Source: QHVT01 sp036389275 (GTDB lineage Bacteria > Acidobacteriota > Thermoanaerobaculia > Gp7-AA8). Taken from it: a DNA stretch of 64,000 bases. The notes under the pieces were generated by a model. The model did no database searches and was not told the DNA's origin. It worked only from the letters and a program-made list of their open reading frames with translations. A program made the position numbers and the translations under genes. Positions 51,156 through 60,421 of the stretch are shown in pieces (positions within the stretch are counted from its first letter, which is position 1; the number at the start of each line of letters is the position of its first letter). The stretch lies in assembly GCA_036389275.1 (NCBI GenBank), contig DASVQE010000029.1, positions 1-64,000 of the forward strand. The letters are read 5' to 3'.

Positions 51156-54100
51156 GTGACACCGCGGCCTCTTTCTGAGCGCATCGTCGCCGCGTTCCTC
51201 TGGATCGCGGCCTTTTCGTTTGCGGCCGGCGTGTTTCTGTCGCTGACGCTTCTCTTTCCGGCGCTGCCGCCGACCAAGCCCGTGGCGGTCGGACTGGTGA
51301 CCATCGCCCGCTACTCGAAACTGCGCGACTATCTCGGCGCGGCCTTGTTCTTCGTCCTCGTTCCGCCGCTGACCATCTGGCTGCAGCGCAAGCTCGCCGA
51401 CTACGCGCCGCGCGACACCGCGGCGGCGCTCCTCTTCGCGGTGCCGTACCTCTTCGCCCCGTTCTTCTACCTGACCACCGGCAAAGTCGGCTGGATTCTG
51501 CTGCTGCCGATCGTTCTCTCTTTTGCCGGACCGCGCGCGCTCGACGTCTTCCGCACGCGGCGCTGGCTGCGGGCGATCTTCCGGCGCGAGCTCGGGCCGT
51601 ACCACGCGCTGCTCTTCGCCGAAGGGTTGTCGTGGATCCTCTTCCGCTACATCGTCACCGGCCGCCGCATCGGCCACATCCCGACGCTTTTTCTCGAAGT
51701 CGTCTTCGGCATCACCTTCCTCGGACTTTTCTGGGCCGCGGCGCTGCTGATCGCGCGGCTCGCCGAAGTGAATTTCGCGCGCGATCTCGAGGACACCTTC
51801 CGACGCATCGCCTGCGGCGCGCTGCCGCTCATCGCGCTCCCCTTCGTCGCACTCTTCTGGGTGCCGATGACGATGCCGCGCACCGCGACCATCGTCGCGC
51901 TGCTGCTGTCGGCGCTCTTCGCCACGCGCGCGAAACCGCTCTCCGCGCGACGCGCCTGGAGCTTCGCCGCGTACGCCATCATCCCGGCGCTGATCTACCT
52001 CGTCAGCTACGCCTCGACCGCGCAGCTCTCCGACTGGATCGATCTCTTTCATCGCGGTGAAGCGATCGGTCCTGCCTCCGACTACCTGCGCGGCAAGGTG
52101 CCGTTCCGCGACGTCTTCGCGCTGCACGGCATGCTCGAGGACGGGCTGCTCGACGCCTGGCTGATGGAGCTCTTCGGCCGCTCGCTCGACGTGGCCGTCG
52201 CCCGCACCGTCGTCGTCGGCGCGTTCCTCGGCGTCTCGATCTGGTTCCTCGGCATCGCCGTCTTCGACTCCATTCCGCTCGCGCTGGTCTGCGTGGCCAT
52301 GGGCGCGTGGACGACCGCGGAGAACAACCGGACGTTCTTTCAAGTCGCCGCCGTCGCGCTCTTCTGGCTGGCGCTGCGGCGGCGCAGCCGCGCCGCGGCG
52401 GTCTTCAGCGGCGTCTTCGCGGCGGTGGCGGTCTTCTTCAGCTACGAGATCGGCGTCTACACCATCGCCGGCGCGCTGGCCGCGGCGCTGCTGGTCTGGG
52501 TCGCGTCGACGCGCGTCGAGTGGAACGGCCTCGCGCCGATCACCGCGGCGCTCTTCTTCATCCTCGGCGTCGCGCTCGGCGCCGCGCCGTTCGTGATCTA
52601 CCTCGCGCTGCACGGCGCGGTGGGCGATTTCGCGACGGTGTCGTTCGTCACCATTCCGAAGATCATCGACGCGGTCTGGTCGCTGCCGTTTCCCGATCTC
52701 GTGTCGACGTTCCGCAACGATCTCAACCTGCACACGCTCGCCGAGTTCGTGTTGTGGGAGAAGTTCCATCTGATCCTCAGCCCGCTGACCATCGCCGTCG
52801 CCGCGGTCTACCTGATCCAGCGCTGGCTGCGGCGGCGGCTCGACACGCTCGACTACGCGCTGCTCGTGCTGACCGTCTTCGCCACCATCGCGCAGCGCAC
52901 CGCCTTCGGCCGCGCGGAGTTCCGGCACCAGTACTTTGCGGCGTTCCTGATCGGGCCGATGCTGGTGCTGCTCGCGGTGCTGGTCGTGCGCGCGCTGCGC
53001 GGCCTCTGGCGCAGCGGCAGCGACGGCACGCGCGCGTTCGTGGCGGCGCTCGCCGCGGGCGCAGTGCCGCTGATCGGCGTGCTGTTCTGGATTCCCGATC
53101 TCGTCAACGCGCGCATCGACGACCTGGTGCGCTACGGCCCGCGCGTGATGCACGCGCACCGCGACGCGCACGCGGAGGAAGTGTCGTGGCGCATCACCGA
53201 CGTCACCGCGAACGTGCGCGCGCTCACGAAACCGGGCGAGCCGCTGTTCGATTTTTCCAACCAGCCGGCCTTCTACTTTTTCGCCGACCGCCCGAACCCG
53301 ACCCGCTTCTACCAGGTGCCGATCCTCTCGCCACGCGCGTTCCAGGCGGAGACGATCCGCGCGCTCGAGCGAACCAAGCCGAAGGTGATCCTGCGTCGCT
53401 CGCCGGAACTCTTCGATCAATTCGACGGCGTGACCAACGACGTGCGCGCGCAGGCCGTCTCCGCCTACATCGATGACGTCTACCGCTTTCACAAGAGCGT
53501 GCGCGGCGTCGAGCTCTGGACGCGCAGCGCCGCCGCGCGACCGCGTCCGCTCGACGCGTACCTCAAGCTGATCCGCGTGCCCGAGCCGCGCGAGCTGGTG
53601 AACTCCGCGCTCGCGCGCATGGTCTTTCCCGCGGTCGGCAGCCTGCCCGGCGTCGGCGGCTCGTACTGGCGCAGTGACCTCACGCTGCACAATCCCTTTC
53701 GCGAGCGGATGCACCTGACCCTGCGCTACGTCGCCGGCGAGAGCGGCATCGACCGCCGCCTCACGCTCGCGCCGCGGCAGACCTTGCGCTGGGCCGACGT
53801 CGTGCGCGACGTGTTCGGTCTCGAAGGCGCGGTCGGCACGCTCTGGATCGAACATCGCGAAGGCCGCGCTCCCGTCGCGGTGGTCAAGACGAGTGACGTC
53901 GCCCACAACGGCCGCGCCTCGGTCGAGCAGCCGCTGACCAAACGCGATTCCGCGACGTCGTCGACCGTCGCGGCGGAGCTGGCCATCGTCGGCCTTCCAT
54001 CGTGGACGGCCGGGCGGCGCGTGAACGTCGGCGTGGTCAACCTCGGCGACATCCCGGCCACGTTCCGTATCTCCGTGCGCGCGCGCAACGGCGCCACCAT

Positions 54101-54302
54101 CGGCAAGCCGATCGAGTCGGGTGTGCCCGAGGGACAGGTGTGGCTGGTGAATGACTCCGAGCATGGACTCGGCGTGCAACTCGACGAGACCATGACCTTG
54201 CGCGTGACGGTGATCGCCGGCACCGGCGTCGCCTTCGCCACGGTGGTCGATGCGGCCGGCGACTCCGAGTTCATCGCCGCCATTCCGGCCGAGCAGCCAT
54301 GA
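51156..54302 (+). CDS. Large polytopic membrane protein, GT-C glycosyltransferase-like, with extracellular C-terminal module
   Basis: 1048 residues from a GTG. About 14 membrane helices fill residues ~10-660. The stretch from ~275 (DWIDLFHRGEAIGPASDYLRGKVPFRDVFALHG) resembles the first periplasmic loop of GT-C enzymes (ArnT/PMT/RgtA type) that use polyprenyl-phosphate sugars, with the acidic residues there as catalytic candidates. The ~270 residues before it form an extra membrane domain. A soluble region (~670-800) follows, then two beta modules (~800-1048) like those in the M36-like peptidase, closing with DAAGDSEFIAAIPA. Probable role: glycosylation at the outer face of the inner membrane; this is inference. 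The next gene overlaps by 4 bp. Confidence 0.75.
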   Translation: MTPRPLSERIVAAFLWIAAFSFAAGVFLSLTLLFPALPPTKPVAVGLVTIARYSKLRDYLGAALFFVLVPPLTIWLQRKLADYAPRDTAAALLFAVPYLFAPFFYLTTGKVGWILLLPIVLSFAGPRALDVFRTRRWLRAIFRRELGPYHALLFAEGLSWILFRYIVTGRRIGHIPTLFLEVVFGITFLGLFWAAALLIARLAEVNFARDLEDTFRRIACGALPLIALPFVALFWVPMTMPRTATIVALLLSALFATRAKPLSARRAWSFAAYAIIPALIYLVSYASTAQLSDWIDLFHRGEAIGPASDYLRGKVPFRDVFALHGMLEDGLLDAWLMELFGRSLDVAVARTVVVGAFLGVSIWFLGIAVFDSIPLALVCVAMGAWTTAENNRTFFQVAAVALFWLALRRRSRAAAVFSGVFAAVAVFFSYEIGVYTIAGALAAALLVWVASTRVEWNGLAPITAALFFILGVALGAAPFVIYLALHGAVGDFATVSFVTIPKIIDAVWSLPFPDLVSTFRNDLNLHTLAEFVLWEKFHLILSPLTIAVAAVYLIQRWLRRRLDTLDYALLVLTVFATIAQRTAFGRAEFRHQYFAAFLIGPMLVLLAVLVVRALRGLWRSGSDGTRAFVAALAAGAVPLIGVLFWIPDLVNARIDDLVRYGPRVMHAHRDAHAEEVSWRITDVTANVRALTKPGEPLFDFSNQPAFYFFADRPNPTRFYQVPILSPRAFQAETIRALERTKPKVILRRSPELFDQFDGVTNDVRAQAVSAYIDDVYRFHKSVRGVELWTRSAAARPRPLDAYLKLIRVPEPRELVNSALARMVFPAVGSLPGVGGSYWRSDLTLHNPFRERMHLTLRYVAGESGIDRRLTLAPRQTLRWADVVRDVFGLEGAVGTLWIEHREGRAPVAVVKTSDVAHNGRASVEQPLTKRDSATSSTVAAELAIVGLPSWTAGRRVNVGVVNLGDIPATFRISVRARNGATIGKPIESGVPEGQVWLVNDSEHGLGVQLDETMTLRVTVIAGTGVAFATVVDAAGDSEFIAAIPAEQP

Positions 54303-54883
54303 AGCGCGTGCCGCTGCCGGAGTCGTGGCGCCACGCGCTGGTGATCCGCGACGCGGAACTCACGCGCGACTGGTTCACCGACGATGAACTTGCGATCGTC
54401 GACGCGCTGCCGACGCCGAAGCGGCGCGAGCAGTGGATGCTCAGCCGCATCGCGGTGAAGCAGTTGGCGCTGGACTTACGTCTCTGCGCAGATCCACAGA
54501 TGTGTACGTACGCACGTCCGCACGTCCTGCAGTCGTGGTTCGCCTCGGTGTCGCATTCGGGCCCGTACGCCGGCGCGATCATCGGCCGCGACCCGGTCGG
54601 CATCGACGTGCAGGAAGTGCGCGAGCTGAGCGAGCGCGCCGCGCATCTCTTTCTGTCGGACCTCGAGACGCGCGCGATGGCGTCGTGCACGCTCGAGCAT
54701 CGCCTGCTGCACTTCTGGTGCGCGAAGGAAGCAGCGTGGAAGCAGCGCTCGGGAGACTTCGAGACGCTGAAGCAATTGCCGTTGGTGCTCGTGGATCAGC
54801 GCGACGACGGCTTGCTCTTCGACGCCGCCGAGACGCGGCGCATCGGCGACGTCATCGTCGCGGTCACGCTCCCCATTTCCTGA
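54299..54883 (+). CDS. 4'-phosphopantetheinyl transferase superfamily protein
   Basis: 194 residues of the Sfp type in a single pseudo-dimer chain. Motifs: VSHSGPYAGAIIG, VGIDVQEV (Mg-binding Asp), and WCAKEAAWK (catalytic Glu/Lys). It transfers 4'-phosphopantetheine from CoA to a carrier-protein serine. No carrier protein or synthase is nearby. The ATG overlaps the preceding stop. The 3' end overlaps the convergent TatT-like gene by 20 bp. Confidence 0.92.
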   Translation: MKRVPLPESWRHALVIRDAELTRDWFTDDELAIVDALPTPKRREQWMLSRIAVKQLALDLRLCADPQMCTYARPHVLQSWFASVSHSGPYAGAIIGRDPVGIDVQEVRELSERAAHLFLSDLETRAMASCTLEHRLLHFWCAKEAAWKQRSGDFETLKQLPLVLVDQRDDGLLFDAAETRRIGDVIVAVTLPIS

Positions 54884-55706
54884 GCAGCGCCTTCGCGTCT
54901 TCGACCGCCGCCGCATCTTCGACCGCGTAGTCGGAGTGATTCGGCGCGGCGATCATCGCGCGCAGCATCTTCACCGCCTGCGCCTTCGTCGCGGAGTCGT
55001 TCGCGACCATCGCCTCGGCCAGGAAGAGCGTGGTCAGCTTGTTCGACGGATCGACGCGCTGCGACTCACCCAGGAAGCGCACCGCCTCTTTCTCCGAGGC
55101 CCAGCCGGTGACGAACGGGATGCGCGGCGTCTGATCGTGCAGGCGGCCGAGGACGCGCGACGGTGCGCCGCCTTCGAGGGCGGGATCGATGAGCATGGCG
55201 ATGGTGGCTTCGCGGCGGATGCGGTCGGCCGCGCCTTGGCGCGCCGCGGCCATCTTGCCGTACGCGAGCGCCCACTCGCCCCAGTTCACCGCGTCCCAGA
55301 GGAACACCGCGCCGGCGCCGCGGATCGACTTCGCCGCTGCGGCGACCTCTTTCTCGCTGCCTTTCGCGCGCGCGCCGAGCTGCCGGTTGAGCGCGGCCAG
55401 CGCCTGCTCGCCCGCGGTCTTGGCGATGCCGTAGATGCGCTTCTTCTCGTCCGGCGACGCGGCGACGTACGCGCCCTTGAAGCGGAGCGCGCGCAGCAGG
55501 TGCGCGTGCGCCTCGAGGTCGTTGCCGTTCTGGGCGATGGCGCGCTGGTACGCGGCGATGGCGGCGTCGATCGGCGCGGCCTTCGCGTGCGCGCCGCTGG
55601 CGCCGTCGGCGCGGTTGGCGTAGGCGCGGTCGCCGTCGGCAACCTGCGCAAAAAGGGCGAGTGGCACGCACAATGAAGCGACCGCCAGCATGAAGCGCCT
55701 GATCAT
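54864..55706 (-). CDS. TatT-like (TRAP transporter T-component) TPR protein, exported
   Basis: Signal peptide (MLAVASLCVPLALFAQ) then ~260 residues of helical TPR-like repeats. The block GAPSRVLGRLHDQTPRIPFVTGW and NKLTTLFLAEAMV match the TatT family, periplasmic trimeric partners of TRAP-type uptake systems. No TRAP transporter genes are in the window. Start: ATG codons at 55715, 55706 and 55691 are in frame. A GAGGAG lies ~12 nt before 55706 (but only 3 nt before 55715), so 55706 is chosen. This start overlaps the 5' end of the divergent lipoprotein gene. Confidence 0.8.
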   Translation of the reverse strand: MIRRFMLAVASLCVPLALFAQVADGDRAYANRADGASGAHAKAAPIDAAIAAYQRAIAQNGNDLEAHAHLLRALRFKGAYVAASPDEKKRIYGIAKTAGEQALAALNRQLGARAKGSEKEVAAAAKSIRGAGAVFLWDAVNWGEWALAYGKMAAARQGAADRIRREATIAMLIDPALEGGAPSRVLGRLHDQTPRIPFVTGWASEKEAVRFLGESQRVDPSNKLTTLFLAEAMVANDSATKAQAVKMLRAMIAAPNHSDYAVEDAAAVEDAKALLRKWGA

Positions 55707-55998
55707 GATCGTCATTATCTCCTCGCTGGCCGGCTGCCGCGGCGAGCCGGTCCCGCGTGACTATCAGAACGCGCCGCCGGCCATGACTCATCCACCGCAG
55801 AGCGCGAAGGAGACGCCGGCCGCGAACGGGATGCAGGCGGAGTCGCCGCACCCGAGCAGCGGCGCCGAAGGAACGGTCGCGCCGTACGAGCCGGTGGCGC
55901 CGCCGACGACCGCCACGAGCGCGACCACGGCAACGAGCGTCGTTAATGCGCCGCCGGTGACGACGACTACCGGCACCGCCGCCACCACCACGACGTAG
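55690..55998 (+). CDS. Small Thr/Ala/Pro-rich lipoprotein
   Basis: 102 residues. Signal sequence IMIVIISSLAGC with a canonical lipobox (LAGC). The mature part is low-complexity: Pro/Ala-rich, then Thr-rich (ATSATTATS..., TTTTGTAATTTT), suggesting a disordered tether, perhaps glycosylated. Family unknown. The 5' end overlaps that of the minus-strand TatT-like gene. Its TAG stop is part of the -10 of fmt. Confidence 0.7.
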   Translation: MKRLIMIVIISSLAGCRGEPVPRDYQNAPPAMTHPPQSAKETPAANGMQAESPHPSSGAEGTVAPYEPVAPPTTATSATTATSVVNAPPVTTTTGTAATTTT

Positions 55999-56001
55999 AA
56001 T
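55996..56001 (+). promoter_or_regulatory. Leaderless -10 (TAGAAT) for fmt
   Basis: TAGAAT ends 8 nt before the fmt GTG at 56010; its TAG is the lipoprotein stop codon. Confidence 0.5.
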
Positions 56002-56009
56002 CGCGCGCC

Positions 56010-56915
56010 GTGCGCGTGGTCTTTCTCGGGACTCCGGAATTCGCCGTGCCGTCGCTCGAGGCGGTGGCGCGCGAGCATGACGTCGCGCTCGTGGTGGCGC
56101 AGCCCGACAAGCCGTCCGGCCGCGGCATGAAACTGCAGTCGCCGGCGGTGGCGGCGCGCGCGCGCGAGCTCGCGCTGCCGCTGGCCCAGCCGCCGCGCAT
56201 CCGCAACGAAGAGTTTCTCGCGCAGATCCGCGCGGTGCAGCCCGACCTCGGCATCGTCGTCGCGTACGGCAAGATCCTTCCTTCCGCATTGCTGGAGATC
56301 CCGAAGCATGGATTCGTGAATGTCCATGGATCCATCCTTCCGCAATGGCGCGGCGCGGCGCCGATCCAGCGCGCCATCGAGGCGGGCGACCGCGTCACCG
56401 GCGTGACGATCATGCGCGTCGACGAAGAGCTCGACCACGGGCCGATGCTGGCCATCGAGACGACGGAGATCGGCCCCGACGAGCGGACGCCGGCGCTGGC
56501 GCGGCGGCTGTCGATGATTGGCGCCGAGGCGCTCGCGCGGGTCGTGCGCGAGCTCGAGAGCGGCGCGGCCGTCGAGACGCCGCAGGACCACGCCCGCGCC
56601 ACCTACGCTGCGAAGCTCGACAAAAGCGAAGGCGCGATCACCTTCGACGAGAGCGCGCGAAAAATCTACGACCGCTTTCGCGCCTTCGACCCCTGGCCGG
56701 GCATTTTCTTTCGCGACCTGAAGCTCACCGACATCGCCGTCGCGGACGCGAGCGCGCCGCCGCGCACGGTGCTGTCGATCGGCGACGAGGTGGTGATCGC
56801 GTGCGGCGAAGGCGCGCTCGTGCTTCGCGAGCTGCAGCGTCCCGGAAAGCCGCGCACGCCGGCCGGCGCGGTGGCGCGCGGTCTCGGCTGGCGCGAAGGC
56901 GACGTCCTCGAATGA
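56010..56915 (+). CDS. fmt: Methionyl-tRNA formyltransferase
   Basis: 301 residues from a GTG. N-terminal Rossmann domain with VVFLGTPEFAVPSLEA, the catalytic region NVHGSILPQWRGAAPIQRAI (Asn-His and the SLLP-like loop), GVTIMRVDEELDHGPML, and a C-terminal OB-type domain (~205-301) that binds tRNA. It formylates initiator Met-tRNA. This matters here because leaderless messages depend on fMet-tRNA initiation. The stop overlaps the rsmB ATG (ATGA). Confidence 0.96.
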   Translation: MRVVFLGTPEFAVPSLEAVAREHDVALVVAQPDKPSGRGMKLQSPAVAARARELALPLAQPPRIRNEEFLAQIRAVQPDLGIVVAYGKILPSALLEIPKHGFVNVHGSILPQWRGAAPIQRAIEAGDRVTGVTIMRVDEELDHGPMLAIETTEIGPDERTPALARRLSMIGAEALARVVRELESGAAVETPQDHARATYAAKLDKSEGAITFDESARKIYDRFRAFDPWPGIFFRDLKLTDIAVADASAPPRTVLSIGDEVVIACGEGALVLRELQRPGKPRTPAGAVARGLGWREGDVLE

Positions 56916-58060
56916 ACGAACGGCAGCGCGCGCTCCAACTGCTGCAGCGCATCGAGCGCGAGTCGCTCTACGCGTCGCTGCTGCTGCACGCCGAGTCGGG
57001 CTTCGTGCGCACGCTGGTCCTCGGCGTGTTGCGCTGGCGCTCGCGGCTCGACTTCGTGATCGCCGAGCTGGCGCAGCGGCCGCTCAAGAAACTCGACGAC
57101 GCGGTGGTCGAGGTGCTGCGCGTCGGCGTCTATCAACTGCTGTACATGGACGTCGCGCCGTACGCGGCGGTGTCGGAGACGGTCGACCTCGCGCCGAAGC
57201 GCGCCCGCGGCATCGTCAACGCCGTGCTGCGCCGCGTGACCGAGGGAAAAGCGCCCGAGCCGCGCGACGTGGCGGTGCGCACGGCGCATCCGCGGTGGCT
57301 GCTCGATCGCTGGACGAAGACCTTCGGCGCCGAGCGCGCGGCGGCGATCGCCGAGGCGAATCAGCAGCTCTCGTATCCCGACGTGCTGGCCCTCGGCGGC
57401 GAGCCGCCGCCCGATGCCGAGCCGTCGCAGCTCGTGCCCGATCTTTGGAAACTGAAAGGCTCCTCGGCGGAGCTCGACCGCGCCCGCTTTCATCCGATGG
57501 ACGAAGGCAGCGCCGTCATCGCCGCGATCGCGCGCGCGTGCGGCGACGACGTGCTCGATCTCGCCGCGGCGCCCGGCGGCAAGACTCTCTACCTGCGCCA
57601 CCGCGGCGCGCGCGTGGTCTCGAACGACGTCTCGCTGGCGCGCCTCCGTCCGCTGCTGCATCGCGACGCGCGCATCGTCGTCAGCGACGGCCGCCGGCCG
57701 CCGTTCCGCGGCAAGTTCGAGGTCGTGCTGCTCGACGCGCCGTGCAGCGCCACCGGCACCATCCGCAAGAACCCGGAGCTGAAGTGGCGCCTGCGCGAGA
57801 GCGACCTGGCCGCCTTCGCGAAACTGCAGCGCGAGCTGCTCGCCTCGGCCATGCAGCTCGCCTCGCGCTACGTCGTCTACTCGACCTGCTCGCTCGAGCC
57901 GGAGGAGAACGACGCTGTCGTCCGTGACGCCATCGGTGACCACATCGACATCGCACCGTTCGTTCCCGAAGGTGCGCGGCGGTGGGTCGAAGACGGCGTG
58001 CTGCGGCTGACGCCGGAGTCGGGCGCGGACGGCTTCACCGCATTCGTCGTGCGCATGTAG
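56912..58060 (+). CDS. rsmB: 16S rRNA m5C967 methyltransferase RsmB-like (NusB-type N-terminus)
   Basis: 382 residues. Residues 1-~125 are NusB-like (RQRALQLLQRIE; FVIAELAQRPLKKL). The catalytic domain has VLDLAAAPGGKTLYL (motif I), LLDAPCSATGTIRKNPELKW (motif IV, first Cys) and VYSTCSLEPEEN (motif VI, catalytic Cys). Slightly shorter than E. coli RsmB (429). fmt-rsmB is a common operon. The TAG stop opens the next gene's -10. Confidence 0.92.
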   Translation: MNERQRALQLLQRIERESLYASLLLHAESGFVRTLVLGVLRWRSRLDFVIAELAQRPLKKLDDAVVEVLRVGVYQLLYMDVAPYAAVSETVDLAPKRARGIVNAVLRRVTEGKAPEPRDVAVRTAHPRWLLDRWTKTFGAERAAAIAEANQQLSYPDVLALGGEPPPDAEPSQLVPDLWKLKGSSAELDRARFHPMDEGSAVIAAIARACGDDVLDLAAAPGGKTLYLRHRGARVVSNDVSLARLRPLLHRDARIVVSDGRRPPFRGKFEVVLLDAPCSATGTIRKNPELKWRLRESDLAAFAKLQRELLASAMQLASRYVVYSTCSLEPEENDAVVRDAIGDHIDIAPFVPEGARRWVEDGVLRLTPESGADGFTAFVVRM

Positions 58061-58063
58061 ACT
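58058..58063 (+). promoter_or_regulatory. Candidate leaderless -10 (TAGACT) for the GH15 gene
   Basis: TAGACT ends 9 nt before the ATG at 58073 and includes the rsmB stop codon. Confidence 0.42.
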
Positions 58064-58072
58064 CGCGCCCGC

Positions 58073-60007
58073 ATGCCGCGCGACCTACCCATCGGCAACG
58101 GCTCGCTGCTCGTCGCCTTCGACGCGCAGTACCAGCTCGCCGACTTTTACTTTCCGCGCGTCGGGATGGAAAACCAGGCCGGCGCGAAGTTCCGCTCCGG
58201 CATCTTCAGCGACGGCGTGCTCTATCCGCTCGACGACCCGTCGTGGCATTGCGCGCTCGACTACCTGCGCGACACGCTGGTGACCGACGTCAGCCTGCAG
58301 AACGACTCCATCGGCATCCGCCTGCGCTGCTACGACGCCGTCGATCCGGAGTCGAACGTCTATCTGCGCAAGATCGTGGTGCGCAACACGCGCAATGAGG
58401 CCCGCGAGGTCAAGCTCTTCCTCCATCACGAATTCGCGCTCTACGGACATTCCGTCAACGACACGGTGATGTTCGATCCGCAGACCGGCGCGCTCGTGCA
58501 ATACAAGGCGCGGCGCTATGTACTGATCAATACCGATGCGGGCGTGCCGGAGTATGCGTGCGCGCGCGGACCGGCGGCGGGACTGGACGGGACGTGGCCG
58601 GACGCGGAAGACGGCGCATTGTCGATGAGCGCCATTGCACAAGGCGCGGTCGACTCGACCATCGGCATTGCATTACAGCTCGAGGCCCGCGGCTCGGCGA
58701 CATTGTTCTATTGGATCTGCGCCGGCCGCTCTTATGAAGAAGTGCGGCAGCTCGACGCGCAGGTGCGCGCCGAAACGCCGGCGCGACTGCTCGCGCGCAC
58801 CGGCTCGTACTGGTACACCTGGGTGAACAAGGCGCCGCGGAGCCTGCGCGACCTGCCGGACGAGATCGTCGATTTCTATCGCCGCTCGCTGCTGATCGTG
58901 GCCACGCAGTGCGATCGCGGCGGCGGCGTGCTGGCCGCCAACGACTCCGACATTCAATGGGCCCACAATGACCACTATTCGTATGTGTGGCCGCGCGACG
59001 CCGTCTTCGTCTGCGACGCGATGGACCGGGCCGGATTTCCCGAATTCGCCCGGCGATTTTTAACGTTCGCGAACGATTTGATTCTAGACGACGGATATTT
59101 TCTCCACAAATACAATCCGGACGGCTCGTCGGCGCCGCTGTGGCATCCCTGGATCCGCCACGGCCGGCCGCAATTGCCGATTCAGGAAGACGAGACCGCG
59201 CTGGTGATCTGGCTGGTGGCGCGGCATTACGAGCGCACGCGCGATCTCGATCTATTGCGTTCAATTTATAAGAAGCTGGTGGTCGGCGCGGCCGATTTTC
59301 TATTGCGCCATCGCGATCCCGAAACCGGTCTGCCGCTGCCGAGCTTCGACATGTGGGAAGAGCGCTTCGGCGTCTTCACCTTCACCTGCTCGGCCGTCTA
59401 TGCCGGATTGGAAGCGGCCGCCGATCTCGCCAATCTCTTCAATGAACAGGACCGGCGCGTTCAATACGCGAACGCGGCGTCGGAGCTGCGCGAGGCCATG
59501 CGCCGCCATCTCTGGATGGAGGAAGAGGGCCGTTTCGCGCGCGGCCTGCTGCTGCGCGACGAAAAGCTCGAGCTCGATCCTTCCGTCGATGCCTCGCTCT
59601 TCGCGCTCTTCTACCTCGGCGTCTTTCCGGCGGAGAGCGCGCTCGTCGAAGGAACGATGCGCGCCGTGCGCGAGCGCCTCACCGTCGGCACCGACACCGG
59701 CGGCGTGGCCCGTTACGAGCACGACGCCTATCACCGCATCAGCGAGGAGACCGCCCGCGTGCCGGGCAATCCCTGGATTCTCTGTACGCTCTGGATGGCC
59801 GAGCACGACCTGGCCCGCGGCGACGAGGAGTCGGCGCTCGATGTGGTGCGCTGGGCCCGCGCCAAGGCCACCGCCTCGCTGGTGCTGCCCGAGCAGGTCG
59901 ACCCGTACGATGGCCAGCCGCTCTCGGTCGCGCCGCTCACCTGGAGTCACGCGCAGACCATCAGCGTGGTCCTCGGATACCTGCAGAACCTTCGGAAAAA
60001 GCACTGA
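58073..60007 (+). CDS. GH15 glucoamylase / trehalase-like glycoside hydrolase
   Basis: 644 residues with no signal peptide. An N-terminal beta-sandwich (~1-240: IGNGSLLVAFDAQYQLADFYFP) precedes an (alpha/alpha)6 barrel. It carries WPRDAVFVCDAM, SFDMWEERFG (general-acid Glu candidate) and LVLPEQVDPYDG near the end (general-base Glu candidate), followed by PLTWSHA. GH15 enzymes cleave alpha-glucosidic bonds with inversion. Being cytoplasmic, it likely degrades glycogen-type oligomers or trehalose, in line with glgA in this window. It is shorter than eukaryotic glucoamylases and lacks a starch-binding domain. Confidence 0.9.
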   Translation: MPRDLPIGNGSLLVAFDAQYQLADFYFPRVGMENQAGAKFRSGIFSDGVLYPLDDPSWHCALDYLRDTLVTDVSLQNDSIGIRLRCYDAVDPESNVYLRKIVVRNTRNEAREVKLFLHHEFALYGHSVNDTVMFDPQTGALVQYKARRYVLINTDAGVPEYACARGPAAGLDGTWPDAEDGALSMSAIAQGAVDSTIGIALQLEARGSATLFYWICAGRSYEEVRQLDAQVRAETPARLLARTGSYWYTWVNKAPRSLRDLPDEIVDFYRRSLLIVATQCDRGGGVLAANDSDIQWAHNDHYSYVWPRDAVFVCDAMDRAGFPEFARRFLTFANDLILDDGYFLHKYNPDGSSAPLWHPWIRHGRPQLPIQEDETALVIWLVARHYERTRDLDLLRSIYKKLVVGAADFLLRHRDPETGLPLPSFDMWEERFGVFTFTCSAVYAGLEAAADLANLFNEQDRRVQYANAASELREAMRRHLWMEEEGRFARGLLLRDEKLELDPSVDASLFALFYLGVFPAESALVEGTMRAVRERLTVGTDTGGVARYEHDAYHRISEETARVPGNPWILCTLWMAEHDLARGDEESALDVVRWARAKATASLVLPEQVDPYDGQPLSVAPLTWSHAQTISVVLGYLQNLRKKH

Positions 60008-60026
60008 AAAAAGAGCGCGAGTCGCG

Positions 60027-60055
60027 TTGACTTTCCCTGCACCTTTACCTAAATT
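60027..60055 (+). promoter_or_regulatory. Sigma-70-type promoter TTGACT-17-TAAATT for the HU gene
   Basis: TTGACT (60027-60032) and TAAATT (60050-60055) with an ideal 17-bp spacer. The leader would be ~50 nt and ends with an AGGAGG ribosome binding site. This is the clearest -35/-10 pair in the window, in contrast to the leaderless pattern elsewhere. Confidence 0.65.
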
Positions 60056-60112
60056 GTCGAGCGATCCACACAATGAAAATTCGTCTGGCGGGCGAAACAG
60101 GAGGACGTATTC

Positions 60113-60418
60113 ATGGCTGGTAAAGCTGACGTGATCAACGCGATCGCCGAGCAGGCCGGAATTTCCAAGAAGGAGGCAACGGCGGCGTTCGACGCGTTCG
60201 TCGGCTACATCTCCGATACTTGCCAGCGCGGCGAGCGCTGTGCCGTCCCGGGACTGGGGAGCTTCTCCGTCACGCAGCGCAAGGCGCGCGAAGGCCGCAA
60301 TCCGCGCACGAAGGAGAAAATCACCATTCCCGCCTCCAAGAACGTCCGCTTCAAGGCGGGCAAGGACCTGCGCGACATCCTGAACGTCCTGCCGAAGCGC
60401 GGCAAGGGACGCAAGTAA
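60113..60418 (+). CDS. hup: HU-family DNA-binding protein
   Basis: 101 residues, slightly longer than canonical HU (90). Features: KADVINAIAEQAGISKKEATAAFDAF, the GLGSFSVTQRKAREGRNPRT beta-arm with its Arg/Pro tip, and IPASKNVRFKAGKDLRD. A basic tail (KRGKGRK) extends the C-terminus. It bends and compacts DNA. Strong promoter and AGGAGG ribosome binding site fit an abundant nucleoid protein. The stop is 3 bp from the convergent dgt stop. Confidence 0.95.
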   Translation: MAGKADVINAIAEQAGISKKEATAAFDAFVGYISDTCQRGERCAVPGLGSFSVTQRKAREGRNPRTKEKITIPASKNVRFKAGKDLRDILNVLPKRGKGRK

Positions 60419-60421
60419 CCT

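Noticed and set aside
51147..54179. 1010-codon minus-strand frame opposite the GT-C-like gene
   Set aside because: Low-complexity Arg/Glu/Asp-rich shadow without domains; the plus strand has clear membrane helices.
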